Source of the DNA: Candidatus Gastranaerophilales bacterium
GTDB taxonomy: Bacteria; Cyanobacteriota; Vampirovibrionia; Gastranaerophilales; Gastranaerophilaceae
NCBI GenBank assembly: GCA_944323925.1
Contig: CALUUI010000002.1
Coordinates: forward strand, 124,001 to 188,000
Direction: 5' to 3'
Length of the DNA stretch: 64,000 nt
Shown one piece after another: positions 1-7,671 of this stretch (position 1 is the first letter of the stretch; each line of letters begins with the position of its first letter). The position numbers were made by a program, and so were the translations under genes. The notes beneath the pieces were generated by a model that made no database searches, was not told where the DNA came from, and saw nothing but the letters and a program-made list of their open reading frames with translations.

Positions 1-923
1 ACTTGATGTTTTTCAGCAATGTCGATAATTTGTCTTGCAATAAGCTCAGTACCTTTTGCAATAAGAGTTGGTGATTGCATAGTTTCAGCATCATATTTTA
101 GCGCACAGGCAACGTGAATAGGGTTTCTTACAACGAAGTCGGCATCAGGAACACTGTCCATAGCACCTTTTTGGAGCATTGCCATACGGCGTTGTCTTAA
201 TGCAGCTTTTACGTTCGGATCTCCTTCGGAGTTTTTATATTCATCTTTTATTTCTTTAAATGACATTTTTTGGTCTTTTAAAAACTTCCATCTGGTAACA
301 CCATAGTCTGCTGCTGCAAGAACCAGAAAGGCAATACCTGCTTTAAACACGAATTCTACAATTAATGACCCGAATTCGATCATTATGGCAAATTGGTTAT
401 CTATCGCGGCTAGCATTAAAATACTTTCTAAATGTGACCTGTATACCATCCAACCAACAATCCCAAGTACAACTACTTTTAAAATATTTTTGAATAGTTC
501 AAAAATAGTTTTGGGGTTAAAAAGATTTTTAAAATATTTTGTTGGGTTTAATTTATCAAGTTTAGGAACAAGTGGTGCAACAGTGACCAAGGGACCTACT
601 TGCATAAAATCAGATAGTATGGCAACAAATGCCGCTATAAATAATAAAGGTAAAATTATTAAAGCAAAAGGCACAAGAGTGGTTGTCATTAAATATGAAA
701 TCCCTATGTCTTGAATGTGGGCATTTGGTATTTGTTCATATAATTTTGTGAACATACCACTGATTTGGTTCCATAAAAATGGTGCAATCCCTTTTATAAT
801 AGAAAACATAATAAGTAATGAAAGAGCGATGCCAACCTCTCTTGATTTGACAACTTGACCTTCTTTTCGAGCTTTTTCCAGTTTCTGAGGGGTGGCCTCA
901 AACTGTTTATCTTCATCACCCAT
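1..923 (-). CDS. sctU: Type III secretion export-gate protein SctU/FlhB family (partial, C-terminus beyond window)
   Basis: This is the inner-membrane switch protein of type III secretion or flagellar export, which controls substrate order. The visible 307 residues start MGDEDKQFEATPQKLEKARK, matching the family's N-terminal signature. Hydrophobic segments follow, then the linker (KLNP..YFKNLF) and the conserved EIKDEYKNSEGDPNVK region. The autocleavage loop reads N267-P268-I269-H270 instead of the usual NPTH. The linker resembles injectisome SctU (for example chlamydial CdsU) more than flagellar FlhB, but no other secretion gene is visible, so the assignment to injectisome or flagellum is inferred. 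An AGAGGC sequence precedes the ATG. The gene lies 21 nt after a GspE-like gene and looks co-transcribed with it and the upstream two-component genes. Confidence 0.9.
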   Translation of the reverse strand, partial: MGDEDKQFEATPQKLEKARKEGQVVKSREVGIALSLLIMFSIIKGIAPFLWNQISGMFTKLYEQIPNAHIQDIGISYLMTTTLVPFALIILPLLFIAAFVAILSDFMQVGPLVTVAPLVPKLDKLNPTKYFKNLFNPKTIFELFKNILKVVVLGIVGWMVYRSHLESILMLAAIDNQFAIMIEFGSLIVEFVFKAGIAFLVLAAADYGVTRWKFLKDQKMSFKEIKDEYKNSEGDPNVKAALRQRRMAMLQKGAMDSVPDADFVVRNPIHVACALKYDAETMQSPTLIAKGTELIARQIIDIAEKHQ

Positions 924-944
924 TTGTCGTTTTGCCTCTGATTA

Positions 945-2324
945 TTATACTAAATACTTCTTTATGGTTGATTTATCAAAGACTTCTATGCTGTTTTGTG
1001 AATGGATGAAGATAAGACAACTAATTATTGATTTGAATGATTCAAAATCAATGTAGTTTAGTTTTTGTCTTAAATCAGTCATATTATTGGCTAGAAATTC
1101 TGTGATAATTGTTTTGTCATTGTAAAAAAGTTCCGATAAAAATTCGATACCTTCTTTGGTTTTTACTCCCTCCAGATATAGAATATCAGGTTTTTGAAAT
1201 TCTATAAATCTAAGGGCTTTGTCCATATTGAAACCAACATTTTCATTTAGTTCGCATTGATGAACATTAGGTAAGTTATATTTTGCAATAGATTCGATAC
1301 TCATAACATTTTTCTTGCCATTAGCAATATCAAGAAGAATGGAATAAATAACGTGAGTTTTTCCGCTAAGCGGAGACCCGCAAACAAGAATAATTCCCGG
1401 GGATTCTGCTGCAATTCTGATTTTTTGGCGTTGTTTTTCGTCAGGAATAAGTTCTTCAAGCAGTTTTGGTCGTTTATATATTTTTAATAAAATTCTTTCT
1501 CCCATAATAGTTGGGAATGCAGAAATGCTTGCTGTAAGCATTAACTCATCAACCTTGAAACACAATTTTCCAAGTTGCGGAATTTCGCAAACTGTCGGAT
1601 CAAGGTTTGATAGAGTTTTTAATTTAACAACAAAAGCCGCTGATAAAAATGACGGTAAAAGACCTTTTTCGATTGTTTCACCATTATTTTTAAAATATAC
1701 TCCTAAACCATTATCTATTTGTTCAAAATAGATTTCGTGAATTTTTTCAATGATTGCTTGTTTTAAAATTGCTCGGATGATTCTTTGAATATGATCATCG
1801 CCTGAATTCTTATGAAGTTCTTCTCTCCAGTCAAAGCCATCACTTGAGTCCTCTAAGTAAATTTCTTTTACTGTTTCTGCTTCGTTATAATATTCATCTA
1901 TTTTCTTTAGAATAACACTTTCAGAAGCAATTACAGGCTCGATAGAGCACTCTGCTGATTCTATGATTTTATCTACTGCAAACAAATCAAGCGGATCTGC
2001 CATTGCAACGGTTAATACATCCTCAATTTTAAATAAAGGAATAATCTTGTATCTTCTTGCATCACTATAATTGATTAAAGAAAAACATTTCGGGTCAGGT
2101 GAATAATCATCAAGGTTAACGTATGGAATATGAAGCTTGTTTTCTAAAAATTTTAGAAGTTTAACTTCTTCTATGACCCCTGAGTTAATAAGAGCTTGCC
2201 CGATATTAATTTTTTGGGATTCAGCAAGCTCGTCAGCTCTCTCTAAAACCTCATAAGAGACTATACCATCTCTTACAAGTTCATATTTGAGTTTTTCTAA
2301 TGTTTTGTTTGTGACCGCTTCCAT
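945..2324 (-). CDS. Degenerate GspE/PilB-like protein with MshEN domain
   Basis: The 459-residue protein has an N-terminal MshEN/T2SSE_N domain (about residues 8-150) and a GspE-like C-terminal half. The Walker A loop GSPLSGKT (316-323) is intact. Other ATPase motifs are eroded: the Walker B region reads KPDILYLEG with no aligned GEIRD, the aspartate and histidine boxes are not recognisable, and the tetracysteine zinc motif is missing. The family powers type II secretion and type IV pili, but this copy looks regulatory or structural rather than a normal motor ATPase. It lies between a response regulator and sctU with gaps of 23 and 21 nt. A complete PilB is encoded at 21151, so this is a second, divergent copy. 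MshEN domains can bind c-di-GMP; whether this one does is unknown. Confidence 0.8.
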   Translation of the reverse strand: MEAVTNKTLEKLKYELVRDGIVSYEVLERADELAESQKINIGQALINSGVIEEVKLLKFLENKLHIPYVNLDDYSPDPKCFSLINYSDARRYKIIPLFKIEDVLTVAMADPLDLFAVDKIIESAECSIEPVIASESVILKKIDEYYNEAETVKEIYLEDSSDGFDWREELHKNSGDDHIQRIIRAILKQAIIEKIHEIYFEQIDNGLGVYFKNNGETIEKGLLPSFLSAAFVVKLKTLSNLDPTVCEIPQLGKLCFKVDELMLTASISAFPTIMGERILLKIYKRPKLLEELIPDEKQRQKIRIAAESPGIILVCGSPLSGKTHVIYSILLDIANGKKNVMSIESIAKYNLPNVHQCELNENVGFNMDKALRFIEFQKPDILYLEGVKTKEGIEFLSELFYNDKTIITEFLANNMTDLRQKLNYIDFESFKSIISCLIFIHSQNSIEVFDKSTIKKYLV

Positions 2325-2347
2325 ATCCCGCCTTTATATAGTCATTT

Positions 2348-2719
2348 TTATGTTGCTGAGCCGATATATTCTTCAACCTTTTTAACAATTTGATCCAGTT
2401 CAAAAGGTTTTGTCATATATTCATTAACTCCTGTTTCCTCTCCAATAAGTTTGTCTTCTGTTTGTGAACGTGCCGTTAACATTATAATCGGTATATCTTT
2501 ATATTTGTTGTCGTATTTTAAAAGTCTGCTTATCTTGTATCCGTTTATTTTAGGCATCATTACATCAAGGATTATTAAATCAGGCATAAGTTCTTTTGCC
2601 AATCTTAATCCGTCTTCTCCATTATATGCACAGTAACAGGTATATCCGGATACTTCCAATATAAATTTTAAACTCTCGACGATATCTTGCTCATCATCAA
2701 CTATGAGAATTTTTTTCAT
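2348..2719 (-). CDS. CheY-like response regulator receiver, stand-alone
   Basis: This 123-residue protein is a single receiver domain. It shows the acidic pair in ILIVDDE, the phospho-acceptor Asp in DLIILDVMMP, the Thr in MLTARS and the Lys in TKPFE. There is no output domain, so it probably acts by protein contact. The start is set at 2719 because AAGGAGA lies about seven bases before that ATG; an in-frame ATG at 2734 lacks a site. The start overlaps the last 23 nt of the upstream histidine kinase, implying translational coupling and a cognate pair. Downstream genes are the GspE-like protein and sctU. Confidence 0.93.
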   Translation of the reverse strand: MKKILIVDDEQDIVESLKFILEVSGYTCYCAYNGEDGLRLAKELMPDLIILDVMMPKINGYKISRLLKYDNKYKDIPIIMLTARSQTEDKLIGEETGVNEYMTKPFELDQIVKKVEEYIGSAT

Positions 2720-4709
2720 GAGAATCTCCTTCAATCTCGTATGAATACATTATATCACACTTATTTCTCTCCGGCTTGTATTCTTCAAGCGCCGTATATA
2801 TCTTTTTCTTTAAAAATTCTGCTGATGGTTTATCTCCTTCAGGCATCAACATTGTTATTGAAGTGGTATTATCCTTCAATTTTTCTATTAAAGCATTTTG
2901 AAGATAAACTTTATTAATTATGTTTTCCGAATTCAAAAGATATTCAATAATTTCATTATCACCTTTTATATTTATGACTGCTAATGTAGAAGCGTTTGAT
3001 TTTGCTTTAATAATCATTTGTTTTTTAATCATTTCAAAATTACTTCTGTCGTTAGCAACAGGGATTACAAAATAAAATCTTGAACCTTTTGAAATTTCGC
3101 TGTCACACCAGATAGCGCCGTTATGGGCTTCCATAAGTTGTTTTGCAATAGGCAAACCCAAACCTGATCCCCCAACTTTCCTTGATAGGGGATTTTCTAT
3201 TTGTGCAAATTTGTCGAATACATGGTTTAAGTCTTTTCTCTCTATTCCGATACCTTTATCTTCTACGCAGACTTGAAGATAGTTCCCTTTAAGTTTTTTG
3301 ATTTCTTCTTCAAAACAATTATCATATTGAATATCCCTTGCGTTAATTACTTTTGTAGAAATTTCAATTATTCCTGCTTCCGGAGTGAATTTGATAGCAT
3401 TTGATACCAGATTTGTAAGTACTTGCTCCAATCTGTTTGAATCAGCAAAAATTTCTATATCTTCGTCTATTGGGGTATATTTTAGTTCCAAATTCTTTTC
3501 TTTTGCCATTTCTGTTAGATTAGATTTTACATATTCAATCACAGGGTTAATATTTATTAAAGAGAATTTGAAATCCATTTTTCCTGCTTCTATTTTAGAA
3601 ATATCAAGTAAATCATTTATAATCCCTGATAATCTTACGGTATTTCTTTTTCCCATTGTTACAAATTTTTCAATATTTTCGGTAAGTTCTCCTGCTTTTC
3701 CGCTTAAAATTATATCCATTGCATTTTTTATAGCTGTAAGAGGCGTTCTTAATTCGTGTGATACGATAGATATAAAGTCAGACTTAAGCCTTTCCAGCTT
3801 TTCAAGTTTTCTGTTAGTTTCTCTAATTTCTTGATATAAAGAAGCACTTCTTAACGGCAAACTTACTTGCCTTACTAATGTTTGAAAACAAGTTGCGTCT
3901 TCTGTGTTGAATGGTTTTGAACGATAGATTTCTACAAATCCGAAAAAGTCATCATTAAAACTTATTTTCGAAAACATGCTGTCATATCTTAATACAGAAA
4001 AATCATATTCTTTTATTGTATGTTTAATATTTTTTTCAATTTTAAGATTTCCAATTTTTATATCAATTGGCGGATCTTCAATTATTGATTTATAACTTAA
4101 AATTGCTCTTAATTTAAGCGCTTCAAGTAATCTGTCAGAAATATTGTCAATAGAATGAATAACCAAAACAGGTTCTCTTGGTGAGCGGAAAATTAAAACA
4201 CAAGCTAAATCAAAATTTAAAGATTTTTCTATGCCTTCTATCATAATTTTAATTAACTCATCTTTATCCAATGAGCCTGCTAATTGTGAACTGGTATTAT
4301 AAAGTACATTTAATTGGTATAAACTCCTTGCTAACTCTTGGTTTGAGTTTGCTAATTTTTCAAGTGATGCTCCTGTTCTAATTCCCGCATCTACAGTTGC
4401 GGATATTATGTTTTTATCAGCGTCTTTTGTTATTATTAAATTTGCTTGGTTTGTTATATCTTTCCCTATAGGGGTATCTCCTGTATATAATATTAAAATT
4501 ACAGGATAGTGTTTTATTGTCTTTATAATTGATTTTATTTCAATAGATTTAGTATCACAATCAAGAATGACAATTTCAGGTGCTTCAACTTTTAAAACAT
4601 CCTCAATATTAATTTCATCACACGAGGTTAAAAGTTCTTTCCCCTTAAGTGCTGATTTTATAAGTTTTTCTCTATCTTCTAAGTCACTGATTAAAAGTAT
4701 TCTTGTCAT
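2697..4709 (-). CDS. Sensor histidine kinase with N-terminal receiver-like and GAF-like regions
   Basis: The 670-residue protein starts with a receiver-like fold (1-120: TRILLISDLEDRE, VILDCD). A GAF-like sensing region (about 130-290) and a short coiled coil follow. The HisKA domain has the H-box SHELRTPLTAIKN near residue 320. The HATPase domain has the N-box (NRLEQVLTNLVSNAIKFTP), G1 (DKGIGI) and G2 (GGSGLGLPIAKQ). A poorly conserved tail of about 110 residues ends the protein. There are no convincing membrane helices, so it is probably cytoplasmic. It overlaps the receiver protein gene that follows. No Shine-Dalgarno sequence is visible before the ATG. Confidence 0.92.
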   Translation of the reverse strand: MTRILLISDLEDREKLIKSALKGKELLTSCDEINIEDVLKVEAPEIVILDCDTKSIEIKSIIKTIKHYPVILILYTGDTPIGKDITNQANLIITKDADKNIISATVDAGIRTGASLEKLANSNQELARSLYQLNVLYNTSSQLAGSLDKDELIKIMIEGIEKSLNFDLACVLIFRSPREPVLVIHSIDNISDRLLEALKLRAILSYKSIIEDPPIDIKIGNLKIEKNIKHTIKEYDFSVLRYDSMFSKISFNDDFFGFVEIYRSKPFNTEDATCFQTLVRQVSLPLRSASLYQEIRETNRKLEKLERLKSDFISIVSHELRTPLTAIKNAMDIILSGKAGELTENIEKFVTMGKRNTVRLSGIINDLLDISKIEAGKMDFKFSLININPVIEYVKSNLTEMAKEKNLELKYTPIDEDIEIFADSNRLEQVLTNLVSNAIKFTPEAGIIEISTKVINARDIQYDNCFEEEIKKLKGNYLQVCVEDKGIGIERKDLNHVFDKFAQIENPLSRKVGGSGLGLPIAKQLMEAHNGAIWCDSEISKGSRFYFVIPVANDRSNFEMIKKQMIIKAKSNASTLAVINIKGDNEIIEYLLNSENIINKVYLQNALIEKLKDNTTSITMLMPEGDKPSAEFLKKKIYTALEEYKPERNKCDIMYSYEIEGDSHEKNSHS

Positions 4710-4766
4710 ATTATTATATTAACAGTAAATCGGTGTATGGCAAATTATGACGAGATTTTAATAATT

Positions 4767-6233
4767 TTATTTTGTAAATAGTAAAACCCATTTTAATCCT
4801 TTAACTCTTTTATCAGTATCTGCTTCAGGATTAGTGTTAATCAAATTCTTTAATGTCTTTGCAGCTTTAATTAGTCGCCTTTGATTAATGTATAATTTTG
4901 TTAAATTAACGCTATACATAATACTTTGCGGATATTCTTTTACTAAAATATCATACTGTTCAATAGCTTTTTTATAATCTCGTTTTTTGTAATATACATT
5001 AGCTAATAAAGCAGTTACACTGTTTTTAGTTCTGAATTCTTGTGCTTTTTGTGCATAATATAGCGCTTTGTTCATATCACCGGTTTCATAACAAATAACA
5101 GCAAAATTGTAATAAATAATAAATTTTGTATTATTATCACTTGCGTATTTAATAGCTTGTTTTAAGCAATTTTTAGCTTTATCATAATCTTTTGAAAAAA
5201 TGGCAGTTTGTGCTAAATCAATATATCCGTTAGGAAGCGAAGGTGCTTGCTTAATATAGTTTTCAGCTTCAGAAATTTTTGTTTTGTTAATCTCTTCGGC
5301 TTCACCAAAGATTATTTTAGGATGAATACTGAATTCAGGCTTTCCAGAAGTGATATCAGGTTTTATTTCATACAGTAGCTTCATAGTGTTTATATCACTT
5401 TCAGATAATTTTTTATACTCTTTATTCCCCATAATATTAGAAGAAGAAAGATAAAGTACATCTTCGGGATGTCTGCTGTGCCCAAATATTCCAAGTGCAT
5501 GTGCTACTTCGTGAAGTGTGGTATTATAAATTTCTTCTTTTGTAAAATAATTTCCCTTATTGTTTTTTGTGTATAAAGTAATTTTCATTTCTTGTAGAGT
5601 ATTACCATCAAATACCGGTTCAGTATTTGCTACTATATATAAATTGTGGTTATTTTTAATATTTTCCTCTTTAAGTTCTTCAAATTCAATTGTGATATCA
5701 GGATTTTTATCTTCAAATTGGAAAATAATATTATTATCGGTTGCCCTTTGCCACTCTAATAAAGCACTTTCTACTTCATTAATAAAATATACATCAAGAT
5801 TTTCGGGTTTCTTAATGCAAACTCTTATTGGTTTTTTCCCCCATCTGACAATTTTGTCATTGTATGGTATTAACTCAATATAATTGGGTTGATATTTTTG
5901 AGCAAATTGTGTTTCTAACTCGTGTAAATATTCAATAGCTTGAGTTTGATAAAGATCATAAATTCCATCGTTAATAAATGCAATTAGCGCTTCTTGAGCA
6001 TCATAAGAACCGTCTAAACGTATAATTGTATCAAGAAACATTTTTCTGTATTTGTCATTTGTTATATCGCTAAGGTAAGCACTTTTAGCCAGTTTAAATG
6101 CTTTTTCATCACCACCTGTTACAAAGGCTTTTTGTGCCTGCTTGTAATCAATTTCCGGTTTGTGTTCAAATAAGATAAATCCGCCCCATAAAAAAACTAA
6201 GACTCCAACTATTATACCAACCCGTTTTATCAC
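4767..6233 (-). CDS. Membrane-anchored matrixin-like zinc metallopeptidase with TPR repeats
   Basis: The 488-residue protein has one N-terminal hydrophobic helix (about 5-22), so it is anchored or exported. A metallopeptidase domain spans about 120-300, with zinc motif HEVAHALGIFGH at 241-252 and a Met-turn candidate (SSSNIMG) near 268. The spacing HExxHxxGxxGH places the third His one residue later than in classical metzincins; I recall this form from cyanobacterial matrixin-like proteins. TPR-type helices fill about 310-475. The start is GTG, with AAGGAG eight bases upstream. A paralogue lies at 39796. It is 57 nt upstream of the histidine kinase on the same strand and may share its operon. 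The substrate is unknown. Confidence 0.82.
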   Translation of the reverse strand: MIKRVGIIVGVLVFLWGGFILFEHKPEIDYKQAQKAFVTGGDEKAFKLAKSAYLSDITNDKYRKMFLDTIIRLDGSYDAQEALIAFINDGIYDLYQTQAIEYLHELETQFAQKYQPNYIELIPYNDKIVRWGKKPIRVCIKKPENLDVYFINEVESALLEWQRATDNNIIFQFEDKNPDITIEFEELKEENIKNNHNLYIVANTEPVFDGNTLQEMKITLYTKNNKGNYFTKEEIYNTTLHEVAHALGIFGHSRHPEDVLYLSSSNIMGNKEYKKLSESDINTMKLLYEIKPDITSGKPEFSIHPKIIFGEAEEINKTKISEAENYIKQAPSLPNGYIDLAQTAIFSKDYDKAKNCLKQAIKYASDNNTKFIIYYNFAVICYETGDMNKALYYAQKAQEFRTKNSVTALLANVYYKKRDYKKAIEQYDILVKEYPQSIMYSVNLTKLYINQRRLIKAAKTLKNLINTNPEADTDKRVKGLKWVLLFTK

Positions 6234-6399
6234 AAAATACTCTCCTTAAAAACTTCCCTTATGTTTAAAATTATATTTTAAGGAAAGCAGAATAACAAGA
6301 AATTTTAGTGTAAAGATTTTACAAATCTTGTAATAATTGATTTTTATTTGCAAATATATTTTTAAAATAAATTAATTAAACTATAAATATAAAATTTCT

Positions 6400-6427
6400 T
6401 TGCAATATTAGGAATAAATGATATAAT
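6400..6427 (+). promoter_or_regulatory. Sigma-70-type promoter for pilT
   Basis: TTGCAA (6400-6405) and TATAAT (6422-6427) are separated by 16 nt, about 45 nt upstream of the pilT ATG. An AGAGGTAAAG Shine-Dalgarno region precedes the start. Confidence 0.6.
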
Positions 6428-6470
6428 TAAATCGAGAATTGAGTTTTATTTTAAATATTTAGAGGTAAAG

Positions 6471-7538
6471 ATGCTAATAGAAAAATATTTAGAGTTCGTT
6501 GTAAAAGCGAAAGGGAGCGATTTACATATATCAGCAGGATTACCGCCGGCAGTCCGTGTAGACGGTATATTGCAACGTATGGATGTACCGCCTCTAAAAC
6601 CGGAAGATGTTGAGTTATTATTATTCCCAATGTTAAGCAAAGAACAACGTCGTAGACTAGAACAAGATTGGGAATTAGATTTTTCATACGGAATCCCAGG
6701 TTTAAGCCGTTTCCGTTGTAACCTTTATAGAGATAAGGGAAATTATGCAGCATGTTTCCGTGTAATTTCATCTAAAGTCCCTTCATTTAAGGACTTAGGG
6801 CTATCAGAAACAGTAAGAAAAATAGCAGAGAAACCACGTGGGCTTGTTCTTGTTACCGGTCCAACAGGTTCTGGTAAATCAACAACGCTTGCAGCGATGA
6901 TTGACTATATTAATGAAACAAGAGCAGAGCATATTTTGACTATTGAAGACCCAATTGAATTTATTCATACGTCAAAGCGTTCAATTATTCACCAAAGAGA
7001 ACTTGGTCAAGATACACGTTCATTTGCCAATGCTCTAAAGTCAGCGCTTCGTGAAGACCCTGATGTTATTCTGGTAGGTGAGATGCGTGACTTAGATACG
7101 ATTCGTTTGGCATTGACAGCTGCAGAAACAGGTCACTTAGTGTTTGGTACGCTTCACACCTCTTCTGCTTCTCAAACAATCGACCGTATTATTGACGTTT
7201 TCCCTGAAGGACAACAACAACAAATACGTGTACAGTTATCAAGCTCTTTGATTGCTGTATTTGCACAAACTCTGTTACCGTTACTTCAACCTGATGGTTC
7301 TAAGAAAGGTCGTGTAATGGCTCAAGAAGCTATGTTGGTTATTCCGGCGATTGCTAACCTTATTAGAGAATCTAAAGCGGCACAAATTTATTCTACTATG
7401 CAAACTAATGCAGGGTTTGGTATGCAAACTCTTGAAATGTCTCTTAAAGATCTTTATCTTAAGAAGAAAATTTCGCTTGAAGACGCGCTTGCTCGTTCTT
7501 CAAGACCTGAGGAATTCAAAAGAAGTTTGCAATCATAG
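6471..7538 (+). CDS. pilT: Type IV pilus retraction ATPase PilT
   Basis: The 355-residue length fits PilT, the hexameric ATPase that depolymerises type IV pili for twitching, DNA uptake or adhesion. Visible motifs are the N-terminal GSDLHIS, Walker A GPTGSGKST near residue 130, the Asp box, Walker B (REDPDVILVGEMRDLDTI) and the His box (TGHLVFGTLHTSSA). The retraction-type AIRNLIRE motif is present as AIANLIRES. There is no MshEN domain or zinc motif, which separates it from PilB. It stands alone with its own promoter and a strong terminator downstream. The assembly genes are 12 kb away (18667-24455). Confidence 0.96.
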   Translation: MLIEKYLEFVVKAKGSDLHISAGLPPAVRVDGILQRMDVPPLKPEDVELLLFPMLSKEQRRRLEQDWELDFSYGIPGLSRFRCNLYRDKGNYAACFRVISSKVPSFKDLGLSETVRKIAEKPRGLVLVTGPTGSGKSTTLAAMIDYINETRAEHILTIEDPIEFIHTSKRSIIHQRELGQDTRSFANALKSALREDPDVILVGEMRDLDTIRLALTAAETGHLVFGTLHTSSASQTIDRIIDVFPEGQQQQIRVQLSSSLIAVFAQTLLPLLQPDGSKKGRVMAQEAMLVIPAIANLIRESKAAQIYSTMQTNAGFGMQTLEMSLKDLYLKKKISLEDALARSSRPEEFKRSLQS

Positions 7539-7557
7539 TTATATACTTTAATAAAAT

Positions 7558-7587
7558 AAAAGACCTCTAAGTTATTGGAGGTCTTTT
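7558..7587 (+). terminator. Intrinsic terminator of pilT
   Basis: A nine-base stem AAAGACCTC/GAGGTCTTT with a loop of about ten bases ends in T residues, 20 nt after the pilT stop. Confidence 0.85.
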
Positions 7588-7616
7588 AATATACAATTAA
7601 ATAATTTTGTAATATG

Positions 7617-7645
7617 AAAAGACCGGTTTTAAAACCGGTCTTTTT
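7617..7645 (-). terminator. Bidirectional terminator between pilT and the autotransporter
   Basis: A near-perfect palindrome (AAAAGACCGG, then TTTTAAAA, then CCGGTCTTTT) lies 27 nt beyond the autotransporter stop. It has A and T runs on both flanks, so it can serve either strand; the gene on the minus strand lacks any other terminator. Confidence 0.8.
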
Positions 7646-7671
7646 CATACTTAATATTATATTTTTATCAT

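Noticed and set aside
385-714. 109-codon plus-strand ORF
   Set aside because: It is antisense to sctU; the minus strand shows the real conserved protein.
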